Source: Pseudonocardia sp. MH-G8 (GTDB lineage: Bacteria > Actinomycetota > Actinomycetes > Mycobacteriales > Pseudonocardiaceae). From it: a stretch of 64,000 nt of DNA. Made by a program: the position numbers and the translations under genes. Of the stretch, positions 44,001 through 53,922 are shown piece by piece (the stretch's first letter is position 1; the number at the start of each line of letters is the position of its first letter). Where the stretch lies: contig NZ_NKYF01000032.1 of NCBI RefSeq assembly GCF_002262885.1, forward strand, positions 1 to 64,000, in the 5' to 3' direction. The notes below the pieces were generated by a model. That model had not been told where the DNA came from. It saw only the letters and a list, made by a program, of their open reading frames with translations, and ran no database searches.

Positions 44001-45074
44001 ATGCAGGACAGGAACAGGATCCCGAGGGCCGCTTTCGGCCCGACCGACATGCCGCTCGACGCCGCGCGCTCGGCGTTCGGGTGGCTGGTCACCGGGCCCG
44101 AGCCGCTGTCGGTGGACGGGCGTGAATTCGCCGGGCTGCCCGACCGGACGGTGCCGCTCGACGAGGTGCGGCAGCGGCTGTTGCGCCGCCGCTGCCCGCA
44201 GCCGGTGCGCGACGCGGTGTGGGCGCACCTGGTCCGACGGTCTCGGGCGGAGGCCGGGGCGTCGACGGTCGGGTGCGTCGGGGTCGCGTTACCCGCGCTC
44301 ACCGGTATCGCCGCGAAGCTCACCGCCCGCTTCGCCGGCGACCCGCGCGACATCCATGCCGCGGTCCTGGCCGGGTTCCTGGCCGAGCTACCGGTGATCG
44401 ACCTCGCCAGGCCACGGATCATGCTGCGGCTGCGGTGGGCGGCCTACCGCGCCGGGCACACCTGCCTGCGGGAGTCCCTCGACGCGCCGACGCCGTCCGC
44501 GCGGGCGTTCCATTCCGCCGCGCCGCCCGCACCGGCCGGGCACCCGGATCTGGTGATGGCCCGCGCGGTCACCGCGGGGGCCATCACGCCGGTCGAGGCC
44601 GAGCTGATCGGCAGCACCCGACTGGAGGAGGTGTCGCTGGCCGAGGCCGCGGCCCGGCGCGGCACCGGCTACGAGGCGGCGAAGAAGGCTCGCCAGCGCG
44701 CCGAGCACCGGCTCGTCGCCTTCGTCCGCGAGCACCAGTCCGAGCCCGACGACGACCAGCTCGACCTCGACGCAATGACCGCCGACGACTCCCGTCGGAC
44801 ACACAGGGTGACCGTCGAGGTGGCGTCCGGAACGCACCGGCGCCGCGTGCGCCGCCGGATGTCCCCGGACGCACCACACGGCGGAGTTCAGGTGCGCGGA
44901 CGGGACCACCCCGTCCACAGCCGGGTGCCCCACAGCCCGAAATCCGGCGACGGCTCCCGCAGCCAACGTCCGCGACCACCGGCCGCCGAGTCTGCGGGCC
45001 GCACGAGCTCCCGGCCGGTCGAGACATCGGGCCGCACCCCGCGACAGAGCACGGAGGGACCGCGATGCGCGTGA
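44001..45074 (+). CDS. Sigma-region-4-like HTH protein of the conjugative element
   Basis: The 357-residue protein has a helix-turn-helix region near 190-245 (ITPVEAELIGSTRLEEVSLAEAAARRGTGYEAAKKAR) resembling RNA polymerase sigma region 4. A preceding helical domain and a long basic, Pro/Ser-rich C-terminal tail complete it. GAGGAG lies eight or so bases before ATG 44001. It is the first gene downstream of the TACC array and upstream of the secretion genes, so it may control their expression. The family is not firmly identified. Confidence 0.65.
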   Translation: MQDRNRIPRAAFGPTDMPLDAARSAFGWLVTGPEPLSVDGREFAGLPDRTVPLDEVRQRLLRRRCPQPVRDAVWAHLVRRSRAEAGASTVGCVGVALPALTGIAAKLTARFAGDPRDIHAAVLAGFLAELPVIDLARPRIMLRLRWAAYRAGHTCLRESLDAPTPSARAFHSAAPPAPAGHPDLVMARAVTAGAITPVEAELIGSTRLEEVSLAEAAARRGTGYEAAKKARQRAEHRLVAFVREHQSEPDDDQLDLDAMTADDSRRTHRVTVEVASGTHRRRVRRRMSPDAPHGGVQVRGRDHPVHSRVPHSPKSGDGSRSQRPRPPAAESAGRTSSRPVETSGRTPRQSTEGPRCA

Positions 45075-45463
45075 ACCGACACACCGGCCCTCCTCGCGAC
45101 CGGGGGCACCGCGTGCGCCGCGCGCTGTTGGTCGGCGCCCTCGTCGCCGGGAGCCTGCTCACGACGGCCGCCGCCGCGAACGCGGCCAGTCTGGAAGTGG
45201 CCGACGCCGGGGTTGTGGTGCTGTCTCAGGCCGAGTCGGTCGAGCAGGTGCTGGAGAACGTCCGCGGCTGGGTCGTCGGGATCCTGGCGTTGCTGGCCAC
45301 GGTGTTCCTGACCATCGGCGGGGTCCGCTACATCCTGGGCGGCGGCGATCCCGGGGAGATCGAGAAGGCCAAGGTCGCCTTCCGCAGCGCCTGCGTCGGT
45401 TACGCCCTGGCGGTCCTCGCACCGCTGGTCGTCACCGTGCTGCAGGGCATCGTCGGGGCCTGA
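45065..45463 (+). CDS. VirB2/TrbC-like pilin
   Basis: The 132-residue product has a signal peptide (about 1-40) and two hydrophobic helices separated by a short polar loop (GGVRYILGGGDPGEIEKAK), the VirB2/TrbC layout. It overlaps the end of the upstream gene by 10 bases, and is followed 3 bases later by the VirB6-like gene. Known actinobacterial conjugation systems of this type carry this small protein before VirB6. Confidence 0.75.
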   Translation: MRVNRHTGPPRDRGHRVRRALLVGALVAGSLLTTAAAANAASLEVADAGVVVLSQAESVEQVLENVRGWVVGILALLATVFLTIGGVRYILGGGDPGEIEKAKVAFRSACVGYALAVLAPLVVTVLQGIVGA

Positions 45464-45466
45464 CCG

Positions 45467-47842
45467 GTGCCCGCGACCCCACAGCCGACCCCGGGCGCCC
45501 CGACGCGGAGACTCCGCGCGGCTCACGCCACGAGGACGGACCACGCGCCCGGACGCCTCGCCCGGTGGATACCGGTGCTACTCGTCGCCGGGCTCCTGTT
45601 CCCGGGACTCGCGCCGGGCGCCACCGAGATCGCTCAGCCGGTCCTCGTGGCTGCCACGGTTCCCGCGCAGCCGCCGGACACCACCCCCACTCCAGAACCG
45701 GCACCCGTCCCCGTTCCGGACGGCTGCGAGGACGGCCTGCCGATCCCGGTGTGTGCCCCGGCCACGCCCGACGCCCCTGGCGACGGGTTCCCGCTGACCC
45801 TGCCGGACGCGCCGCCCCCCGGTGACTCAGAGCCGTGCGAGGGCTTCGGGTGTCTTCCCGACGTACCCGCACCCGGCGTCGATCCGGGTGCGGTGGGCGG
45901 TTCCGCTCCGGGCGTCGAGCCTGCGCGGGAGCCGTGCGGGTTCACAGACCTGGGCGGGTGCGTCAGCAACGCGATCAACGACTTCTTCCGCGGTCTGGTG
46001 ACCGCGGCGCTCAACCCGCTGCTGGACCTGCTGTCGAACACGCTGCTCACCACCCCCGAGCTGGACACGCTGCCCGGCCTCGCCGAGTTGTGGAGCAACT
46101 CCTGGCAGATCCTGCTCGCCTGCTACAGCCTGCTCGTCCTGGTCGCCGCGATCGTGATCATGTCGTTCGAGAGCCTGCAGACCCGCTACACCGCCAAGGA
46201 GATCGCCCCGCGCATCGTGGTCGGCTTCCTCGCCGGAGCGCTGAGCCTGTGGGCGGCCACCCGCGCGGTCGAGGTCGCAAACGGCCTGTCCCGAGCGGTC
46301 ATGTTCGACGGCCTCGACCCGGCCGACGCGGGTCAGGCGCTGCGCGAGATCACCCTCGAATCGCTCGACGAGGGCATCTTCATCCTCTTCGTCGGGGTGT
46401 TCCTCGTCGGGATGCTGCTCGCGCTGCTCGTCGGCTTTGTCATCCGTGTTGCGCTGACCGTCATCCTCGTCGCCGGTGCGCCGATCGCGCTGATGTTCCA
46501 CGCCCTGCCCCAGACCGAGCACATCGCCTACTGGTGGTGGAGGGCGCTGGGCGGATGCCTGGCAATCCAGGTCGTGCAGAGCCTCACCCTGATCACCGCG
46601 ATGCGGGTGTTCCTGACCCCTGGCGGGTTCACCCTGTTCGGCCCGACCGGCGGCGGGCTGGTCAACCTGCTCGTCGCCTGCGCCCTGATGTACGTGCTGT
46701 ACAAGATCCCATTCTGGGTGCTCGGCTCGATCCGCGGCGGTGGCGGGCAACGATCACTGATCGGGTCGCTGGTGCGCGGGTTCATCGCCTACAAAACCTT
46801 CGGCCTGCTGTCGGGCCGCGGCAGCAAGGGCGGCGGACGCGCGGCGGCCAGCCGAGGCGGGCGGGGACGCGGCGGCCGGACAGGCGGGGGCGGTACCGGT
46901 GACGCTTCCGGCGACGCCTACGGAGGAGTGCGCGCCGACTCCGACGGCCAGTACATGCTCCCGCTGACCGGGCTGCGCCGAGTCCGCCCCGCCCGCCGAT
47001 CGGGCGGCGACACCCCGCCCGCGCAGGACGCGAGCCCGCGCGGGCGGGGTCGGCAGCTCGCGCTGCCGCTCGGCGAGGACTGGCCCGAGAACCGGCCCGT
47101 GCTCGGCCACGACGGCCAGTACCGGCTGCCCATCGACGCACCCCGGCGAGCCCGCACCAAGTCCACCCCACCGGGAACGCCGAAGCAGAGCTCGGCGACG
47201 CCAGCACCCGCGCCACGGCGGCGACGATCGGGCGTTCAGCTCGAACTGCCACTCGACCCCTACCAGGGCAACCGGGCTCGACGCGACGGCCAGTACCCAC
47301 TTCCCCTCGACGGCGTGCACCGGGTCCGCCGCACCCCGACACCGACACCACCGGCGCCACCGCGCCCGACGACGACAGGCCCGCGACCGCGACAGCTCGA
47401 GCTGCCCTTCGACCCCTACCGGGACAACCGTCCCGACCAATCCGGCCAGTACCCCCTCCCGCTCGACGACCTACGCCGTGTCCCCCGCCGTCCGGCAACG
47501 GCAGTGGCCCCGACCCCGGTGGTACGACCAGCACCGGCTCCGGCGCCACCGGCCGCCCCGCGATCAGGCGGTCAGCAACTACGCCTTCCGATCGGCCTCC
47601 CCACACCGACCCGGCCACCAGCAACCCCGCCGCCACCCGCACCGGCGCCGCGCCCACCCGCGCGCCGTCGCGCCGCGGGGACCGGCGCCACACCCGCCGC
47701 CCGGCCGGCAGCCGCCGCACCGGCTCGCGACGAGCCCGGCTCGCCGCCCGCCTCCGCCACCCCGCCCGCGCGCCGCACACCCCGCGCGCCCCGCAGGCCG
47801 CGCCGGTCCCGACCCGCAGACCCCACCGGAGGAACGACATGA
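45467..47842 (+). CDS. VirB6/TrbL-like channel protein with repetitive Q-x-LPL tail
   Basis: The 791-residue protein has an N-terminal helix, a Pro-rich outer loop with six or more Cys (about 85-165), and about six helices (165-450), as in VirB6/TrbL. The cytoplasmic tail (about 470-790) has alternating motifs: QYMLPL at 495, QLALPL at 530, QYRLPI at 551, QLELPL at 591, QYPLPL at 609, QLELPF at 643, QYPLPL at 661 and QLRLPI at 704. Basic Pro/Ala linkers separate them. The QL-type copies resemble the bacterial sliding-clamp-binding hexapeptide. GTG 45467 follows the pilin stop by 3 bases. Confidence 0.8.
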   Translation: MPATPQPTPGAPTRRLRAAHATRTDHAPGRLARWIPVLLVAGLLFPGLAPGATEIAQPVLVAATVPAQPPDTTPTPEPAPVPVPDGCEDGLPIPVCAPATPDAPGDGFPLTLPDAPPPGDSEPCEGFGCLPDVPAPGVDPGAVGGSAPGVEPAREPCGFTDLGGCVSNAINDFFRGLVTAALNPLLDLLSNTLLTTPELDTLPGLAELWSNSWQILLACYSLLVLVAAIVIMSFESLQTRYTAKEIAPRIVVGFLAGALSLWAATRAVEVANGLSRAVMFDGLDPADAGQALREITLESLDEGIFILFVGVFLVGMLLALLVGFVIRVALTVILVAGAPIALMFHALPQTEHIAYWWWRALGGCLAIQVVQSLTLITAMRVFLTPGGFTLFGPTGGGLVNLLVACALMYVLYKIPFWVLGSIRGGGGQRSLIGSLVRGFIAYKTFGLLSGRGSKGGGRAAASRGGRGRGGRTGGGGTGDASGDAYGGVRADSDGQYMLPLTGLRRVRPARRSGGDTPPAQDASPRGRGRQLALPLGEDWPENRPVLGHDGQYRLPIDAPRRARTKSTPPGTPKQSSATPAPAPRRRRSGVQLELPLDPYQGNRARRDGQYPLPLDGVHRVRRTPTPTPPAPPRPTTTGPRPRQLELPFDPYRDNRPDQSGQYPLPLDDLRRVPRRPATAVAPTPVVRPAPAPAPPAAPRSGGQQLRLPIGLPTPTRPPATPPPPAPAPRPPARRRAAGTGATPAARPAAAAPARDEPGSPPASATPPARRTPRAPRRPRRSRPADPTGGTT

Positions 47843-49233
47843 CCTCGCCCGTCCGGATCCCCGCCGACGTCGACATGGCCGACCGTGTCATCGGCTCGTT
47901 CACCGCCCGTCAGGTCACGATCCTCGGCCTGACCGGTCTCGGCCTCTACCTGGCCTGGGACGCGGCCCGGTTCGCCGTGCCGACCGCGGTGTTCCTCGCC
48001 CTCGCGGTGCCGATTGCGGTAGCCGCGGTGATCCTGGCGCTCGGGCGCCGTGACGGCGTGTCGATGGATCGCCTGTTCGTCGCCGCGATCCGCCACCGCC
48101 TCGCCCCCCGAACCCGCACCGCCCACCCCGCCGGCGACGGACCCGGCGGCAGTCATGGCGGAAGGGCGCCGGCCTGGCTCGATGCCCGCGGTCGTCCCGC
48201 CGAGGAGCCCGCCGCCCGCGGACGGCGCGGGGTTCTCCGGCTACCCGCGCGCTCGGTCGACGCCGGGAACAGCGGGACCGACGTCGGGGTGGTCGACCTC
48301 GGCACCGACGGGCTGGCCACGGTCGCGGTCGCGTCCACGGTCAACTTCGCGCTGCGCACCCCCGCTGAGCAGCAGGCCCTCGTCGCCACCTTCGGTCGCT
48401 ACCTGCACAGCCTGTCCGCGCCGGTGCAGGTCCTCGTCCGGGCGCAACCGCTCGACCTGACCGGGCAGGTCGCCGACCTGCGCGCCCGAGCCGGCGAGCT
48501 GCCGCACCCGGCGCTGCGTGCCGCGGCGCTGGAGCACGCCGACTACCTCACCCGGCTCGGTGGGCACGCCGTGCTCCTGCGCCGCCAGGTGCTGCTGGTG
48601 CTCCGCGAACCGCTCGGCCCCGCCGAACCGGTGGACGGGCTCGGCGGGCCCTCGCCGCTGGCCGCGGCACGCGCCGGCCTGGCGTCGCTGACGGGCACCC
48701 GCCGCCCCGCGCGCCCGCACCGGCCAGGGAGTGGTGGCGCGCGCCGGGCCGCCGAGGCCCGCCTCGTCCGGCGGCTGGGCGAGGCGATGGAGCTGCTCGC
48801 CCCGGCCGGTATCACCGTCACCCCGCTCGACGCCGCCCGCACCACCGCCGTGCTCGCCGCCACGTGCAACCCGGACCCGCTCCTCCCGCCGACCCCGCGA
48901 CGTGCCGGAGCCGACGAGGTCGTCCACGCCGCGCACGGTCCGACCTACTGGGAGGGCGACGACCCGGACGACGACTACGACGCGCCAGGACACGACGCGG
49001 ACCAGGACTACGACGCCTGGGACGACGAGCCGCCCGCGCCTGGCGACGGCGATGGCTGGGAGTACGAGGACCGGGGCGACGACGAGGACGACCTCGGGTG
49101 GGACGGGCGAGCCGTCGGTCCACCAGAGGCCCGGGACGGACGAGCGTGGCGGACGGCGCCCGAACCCGGGGCACTCGACTGGGACCGGAGCCGTCGACGT
49201 CACACGCCTCGCGCTCGCGGAGGTCGGCGATGA
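47839..49233 (+). CDS. PrgI-family secretion protein with acidic tail
   Basis: The 464-residue protein starts with the PrgI pattern (VRIPADVDMADRVIGSFTARQ) and two helices (about 28-70), followed by a soluble domain. The C-terminal 90 residues are strongly acidic (GDDPDDDYDAPGHDADQDYD and similar). ATG 47839 overlaps the VirB6-like stop, and its own stop overlaps the VirB4 ATG. PrgI proteins are inner-membrane partners of VirB4 in Gram-positive type IV secretion. Confidence 0.82.
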   Translation: MTSPVRIPADVDMADRVIGSFTARQVTILGLTGLGLYLAWDAARFAVPTAVFLALAVPIAVAAVILALGRRDGVSMDRLFVAAIRHRLAPRTRTAHPAGDGPGGSHGGRAPAWLDARGRPAEEPAARGRRGVLRLPARSVDAGNSGTDVGVVDLGTDGLATVAVASTVNFALRTPAEQQALVATFGRYLHSLSAPVQVLVRAQPLDLTGQVADLRARAGELPHPALRAAALEHADYLTRLGGHAVLLRRQVLLVLREPLGPAEPVDGLGGPSPLAAARAGLASLTGTRRPARPHRPGSGGARRAAEARLVRRLGEAMELLAPAGITVTPLDAARTTAVLAATCNPDPLLPPTPRRAGADEVVHAAHGPTYWEGDDPDDDYDAPGHDADQDYDAWDDEPPAPGDGDGWEYEDRGDDEDDLGWDGRAVGPPEARDGRAWRTAPEPGALDWDRSRRRHTPRARGGRR

Positions 49234-51158
49234 GTCGCGGCCGGGATCGGCGCAGACCGCGCACGGCGGGCACGGCGGCGTCCGCGTTCGTTCCCGACAC
49301 CCTCACCGTCGGCTCCCGGCACCTGGAGATCGGCGACAGCGAACACGTCGCCTCGTTGGCGGTCGTCGGGTTCCCCCGCGAAGTGCACCCGGGGTGGCTC
49401 GACCCGCTGCTCACCCACCCCGGCCGGATCGACGTCGCCGTGCACATCGAACCCGTCGACCCGGCCACCGCCGCGAGCCGGCTGCGCTCCCAACTCGCGA
49501 AGCTCGAGAGCGGACGGCGCTCCACCGCCGAACACGGCCGGCTGCACGACCCGCACGTCGAAGCAGCCACCGAGGACGCCTACGACCTGTCGAGCCGTGT
49601 CGCCCGCGGCGAGGGCCGCCTGTTCCGGGTCGGGCTCTACCTCACCGTCCACGCCAGCAGCACCGCAGAGCTGGCCGACGAGGTCGCCGCGGTCCGCGCA
49701 CTCTGCGCGAGCCTGCTGCTCGACGCCCGCCACACCACCTACCGCGCACTGCAGGGCTGGGTCACCACCCTCCCGATGGGGCTCGACCCGGTGGCGATGC
49801 GCCGCACCTTCGACACCTCCGCCCTGTCCGCAGCGTTCCCGTTCACCAGCCCTGACCTGCCTGCGCCCGACCCCGCGAGCGCCGCCGTCCCGGACGGGGT
49901 GCTCTACGGCTACAACCTCGGCTCCCAGGGCCTCGTGCACGTCGACCGCTTCGCCGGGCACATGCACAACCACAACGCCGTCGTGTTGGGCCGTTCTGGC
50001 GCGGGCAAGTCCTACCTGGTCAAGCTGGAACTGCTGCGGTCGCTGCACCGCGGCGTCGAGACCGTCGTCATCGACCCGGAGGACGAGTACACCCGCCTGT
50101 GTGACGCCGTCGGCGGCACCCGGATCGATCTCGGCGCGCCGGCGATCCGGCTCAACCCCTTCGACCTGCCGATCCACACCGGCCCCGACGGTGCCCGCCT
50201 CGCCCCGCGCGACGCGCTCGCCCGGCGCAGCCTGTTCCTGCACACGACGGTCGCGGTCCTGCTCGGCGAGCGGCCCGACCCGGGTGCGAGAGCGGCGCTC
50301 GATCGCGCGATCACCGCCAGCTACACCGCCGCCGGCATCACCGCTGACGACCCCGGCACGTGGACCCGGCCCGCTCCGCTGCTGCGCGACCTACGCGACA
50401 CCCTCGCCGACCCCGACGGACCAGCCGCCGCGAGGGAGCTCGCCGACCGGCTGCACCCCTTCGTCGACGGCAGCTTCAACCGGCTCTTCGACGGCCCGAC
50501 CACCACCCGCCCCGAGGGCCACCTCGTCGTGTTCAGCCTGCGCGAGCTGCCCGACGAGCTCAAGGCCACCGGCACCCTGCTCACCCTCGACGCGATCTGG
50601 CGCCACGTCACCAACCCCGCCCTGCGCCGGCCCCGGCTGGTCGTCGTCGACGAGGCGTGGCTCCTGATGCAGGACCGCGCCGGGGCCGAGTTTCTGTTCC
50701 GGATGGCCAAGGCGTCGCGCAAGCACTGGGCCGGGCTGACCGTCGCCACCCAGGACACCGCCGACGTCCTGGGCACCGACCTCGGCCGCGCCGTCGTCGC
50801 CAACGCCGCTACCCAGGTGCTGCTCCGCCAGTCCACCCAGGCCATCGACGAGGTCACCCGCGTGTTCGACCTCTCCGCCGGAGAACGCCAGTTCCTGCTC
50901 TCCGCAGACCGCGGACAGGGCCTGCTGTCCACCGGCACCACCCGAGTCGCGTTCCAGGGAGTCGCCTCCGAACTGGAGGACACGCTCTCCACGTCCAGTC
51001 CGGCCCAGCTCGCCGAGCAGGACATCGACTCCGGCGACGAGGAAGGCAACGCGCCGGGCCGCGACGGAGACGGCTGGATCGACCTCGACAAGTCCCACTC
51101 TCCGGATCGGCGACGCCGCAGACGCGACTCCGCCTATGTCGTCCTCGACCCGTCCTGA
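49230..51158 (+). CDS. VirB4-like type IV secretion ATPase
   Basis: The 642-residue ATPase has Walker A GRSGAGKS (254-261), Walker B in RLVVVDEAW and the helical VirB4 N-domain. It should drive pilus or channel assembly at the membrane. ATG 49230 overlaps the PrgI stop. The C-terminal tail is acidic then basic. Length is somewhat shorter than Gram-negative VirB4. Confidence 0.92.
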   Translation: MSRGRDRRRPRTAGTAASAFVPDTLTVGSRHLEIGDSEHVASLAVVGFPREVHPGWLDPLLTHPGRIDVAVHIEPVDPATAASRLRSQLAKLESGRRSTAEHGRLHDPHVEAATEDAYDLSSRVARGEGRLFRVGLYLTVHASSTAELADEVAAVRALCASLLLDARHTTYRALQGWVTTLPMGLDPVAMRRTFDTSALSAAFPFTSPDLPAPDPASAAVPDGVLYGYNLGSQGLVHVDRFAGHMHNHNAVVLGRSGAGKSYLVKLELLRSLHRGVETVVIDPEDEYTRLCDAVGGTRIDLGAPAIRLNPFDLPIHTGPDGARLAPRDALARRSLFLHTTVAVLLGERPDPGARAALDRAITASYTAAGITADDPGTWTRPAPLLRDLRDTLADPDGPAAARELADRLHPFVDGSFNRLFDGPTTTRPEGHLVVFSLRELPDELKATGTLLTLDAIWRHVTNPALRRPRLVVVDEAWLLMQDRAGAEFLFRMAKASRKHWAGLTVATQDTADVLGTDLGRAVVANAATQVLLRQSTQAIDEVTRVFDLSAGERQFLLSADRGQGLLSTGTTRVAFQGVASELEDTLSTSSPAQLAEQDIDSGDEEGNAPGRDGDGWIDLDKSHSPDRRRRRRDSAYVVLDPS

Positions 51159-51225
51159 CCCCGGCCGAGCCGATCCAGCTGGACCAACCAACCCCCATCA
51201 CTCCACTCGGCCCGGAGGCCATGCC

Positions 51226-53883
51226 GTGCCCACGCCCGTTCTTGCCATCACCTCGCGAACGACACCCATCGGCGGCCCGCTCGGCGACCTCCTGCGTGAT
51301 CCGAGTGACGCGCTCGGGCGATGGTTCGCCGACAGGCTTGGGCCGGTCGTGTCCGTGCTCGTCACGCACTGGACGGTCACCCTGACCGCCCTCGCCGTCA
51401 TTGGAATGGTGACCACGCTCGGGTGGCGGCGATTCACGCGCCGCCGCGACGACCGGCTCCTCGCCGACGCCCGGCAGGTCACCGTGCTCGCCCCACCCAC
51501 GGTTGACCCGGCCGGCGGCGAGGCTCTATGGGCGAACCTGGTCGGCCTGCTCCGCCCGACCTGGCGTCGCCTCCTCGCCGGCCAGCCGCATTTGGTCTAC
51601 GAGTACGTGTTCACCAACACCGGGGCGACGATCCGGCTGTGGGTGCCCGGCGCCGTCCCACCCGGGCTGGTCGAGCGGGCCGTCGAGGCGGCCTGGCCCG
51701 GATCGCACACCCGCACCGAGCCCGCCGCCGCGCCCCTGCCGGCCGTCGAGCCCGGGCGCCGGCGGGTGGTCACCGGCGGCGAGCTGCGCCTCGCCCGCCC
51801 GGAGGCCCTGCCGCTGCGGACCCGGTTCGACGCCGACCCGGTCCGCGCCCTGCTCGGCGCGGCCGTCGGTCTCGGGCACCACGAGACCGCCTGCGTCCAG
51901 GTGATCGCCCGCCCGGTCACCGGCCGCCGCGCCTCACTGGCCCGGCGAAGCGCCCGACACCTGCACGGCACGAACGGATCACCGGCCGGTCTCCTGGCCG
52001 GGGTGCTGTCCGAGCTTCTCGACCTGGTAACCCCGCACCCACTGCGTCCAGCCCGCCGCACCGGCGCTCTCCCGGCGAGGGGAGCGCGCAGCGGGCCGGG
52101 CCAGGACCGGCAGACCGCGCTCGACTTGTCCGCCCAGGCCCGGGCGGTGGTCGAGAAGCAGCGCGGCGCCCAGTACGAGACCGTCGTCCGCTACGCCGCC
52201 GCGATCGACCTGCCCCTCGCCCCGACCGGGAAGAACGCCGCAGACGATCCAGCCGCGACGGCGCGAGACCTCGTACGCGGTCGCGCCCACGCGCTGGCCG
52301 CCTCGTTCGCCTCCTACACCGAACACAACCGCTACGGCCGCCGCCGGCTGCGGCACCCCGCTGAGACCCTCGCCTCGCGCCGCCTCACCCACCGGCCGCG
52401 GCTGTGGGGGCGTGACGGCGACGTTCTGTCGGTACGCGAGCTCGCCGCCCTCGCGCACCTGCCCACCGACGACCACGTCCCCGGCCTGCTCCGCGCCGGA
52501 GCCCGCGCCGTCGCCCCTCCCCCAGGCATCGCCCCCGCGGGCCCAGACGCCAAACCCCTCGGGATCACCGACACCGGGCACGAACGCCCGGTCGCGCTGC
52601 TCGTGCCTGACGCCCGGCAGCACCTGCACGTCATCGGCGCCACCGGCTCGGGCAAGTCGACCCTGCTCGGCAACATGATCCTCGCCGACGCCGACGCCGG
52701 TCGCGGGATCCTGCTCGTCGACCCCAAGGGCGACCTCGTCACCGACGTCCTGTCCCGGCTACCCCGGCGCAGCGCCGACCGCGTCGTGCTCCTCGACGCC
52801 GATGCCCGCTCCCGCCCGCCCTGCCTCAATCCCCTCGACATCACCCGAACCGGCCCCGGAACACCGTCGAGTGACCTGGCGGTGGACAACCTGGTGTCGG
52901 TGTTCCGGCGGGTCTACGCCGCGTTCTGGGGGCCCCGCACCGACGACGTCATGCGCGCCGCCTGCCTCACTCTCGCACTCCAGCCCGACACCCCCACCCT
53001 CGCCCAGCTCCCCGGCCTGCTCGCCGACCCCGCCCGCCGCGACCGGCTCACCGCCGCGGTCACCGACCCCGTCCTGGCCGGGTTCTGGGACTGGTACGCA
53101 CAACTCTCCGACGCCTCCCGCGCCCAGGTCGTCGCGCCGCTGCTCAACAAGCTGCGCGCGTTCCTGCTACGCCCCTTCGTCCGCGCCGCCGTCGCGGCCG
53201 GCCCCTCCACCATCGACATGACCACCGTTCTCGACGGCGGCATCTGCCTCGTCCGGATCCCCAAGGGCTCGCTCGGCGAGGAGACCACCCGCCTCGTCGG
53301 GTCGCTCGCCGTCGCCGCGGCCTGGCAGGCCACCACCGCCCGCGCCCGCACCCCCCAGCGCGACCGCGCCGACGCCTCGCTCGTCATCGACGAGTGCCAC
53401 AACTTCCTCAATCTGCCCTACCCCATCGAGGACATGCTCGCCGAGGCCCGCGGGTTCCGGGTCGCGATGACCCTGGCCCACCAGCACCTCGGACAGCTCC
53501 CCCGGGAACTGCGCGAGGGCCTCTCGACCAACGCCCGCTCCAAGATCTACTTCAACGCCGGCCCCGAGGACGCCCGCGACCTCGCCCGCCACACCGCCCC
53601 GCACCTGACCGACCACGACCTGACCCACCTCGGCGCCTACCACGCCGCCGCCCGCCTCGTCCTGCACGGCGAGCAGGCCCCCGCGTTCACGATGCGCACC
53701 CGACCGCTCCCGCCACCGGTGCCCGGCCGGTCCCGCGAGATCCGGGCCGCAGCCCGCCACGCCGACGGGGCGCGCGTCCGTGCCGCCCGCGACCGGGCCG
53801 CGAACGGCCGCGCGACGGCGACCACCGACGCCCCGTCGGACCGGCCCACGACGGACGCGGTCGACCCGCGTCGCCGTGGCTGA
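51226..53883 (+). CDS. VirD4/TraG-like coupling protein
   Basis: The 885-residue protein has N-terminal membrane helices (about 30-70), a long soluble stretch, then a motor domain with Walker A GATGSGKST (471-479) and Walker B LVIDECHNF. It should bring the DNA substrate to the secretion channel. GTG 51226 has GGAGG seven bases upstream, better than an upstream in-frame start at 51136 that lies in the VirB4 gene. The C-terminus is basic. Confidence 0.9.
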   Translation: MPTPVLAITSRTTPIGGPLGDLLRDPSDALGRWFADRLGPVVSVLVTHWTVTLTALAVIGMVTTLGWRRFTRRRDDRLLADARQVTVLAPPTVDPAGGEALWANLVGLLRPTWRRLLAGQPHLVYEYVFTNTGATIRLWVPGAVPPGLVERAVEAAWPGSHTRTEPAAAPLPAVEPGRRRVVTGGELRLARPEALPLRTRFDADPVRALLGAAVGLGHHETACVQVIARPVTGRRASLARRSARHLHGTNGSPAGLLAGVLSELLDLVTPHPLRPARRTGALPARGARSGPGQDRQTALDLSAQARAVVEKQRGAQYETVVRYAAAIDLPLAPTGKNAADDPAATARDLVRGRAHALAASFASYTEHNRYGRRRLRHPAETLASRRLTHRPRLWGRDGDVLSVRELAALAHLPTDDHVPGLLRAGARAVAPPPGIAPAGPDAKPLGITDTGHERPVALLVPDARQHLHVIGATGSGKSTLLGNMILADADAGRGILLVDPKGDLVTDVLSRLPRRSADRVVLLDADARSRPPCLNPLDITRTGPGTPSSDLAVDNLVSVFRRVYAAFWGPRTDDVMRAACLTLALQPDTPTLAQLPGLLADPARRDRLTAAVTDPVLAGFWDWYAQLSDASRAQVVAPLLNKLRAFLLRPFVRAAVAAGPSTIDMTTVLDGGICLVRIPKGSLGEETTRLVGSLAVAAAWQATTARARTPQRDRADASLVIDECHNFLNLPYPIEDMLAEARGFRVAMTLAHQHLGQLPRELREGLSTNARSKIYFNAGPEDARDLARHTAPHLTDHDLTHLGAYHAAARLVLHGEQAPAFTMRTRPLPPPVPGRSREIRAAARHADGARVRAARDRAANGRATATTDAPSDRPTTDAVDPRRRG

Positions 53884-53922
53884 CCCGACATCACCACCAC
53901 CTACGGAACGGAAGTCCGCACG

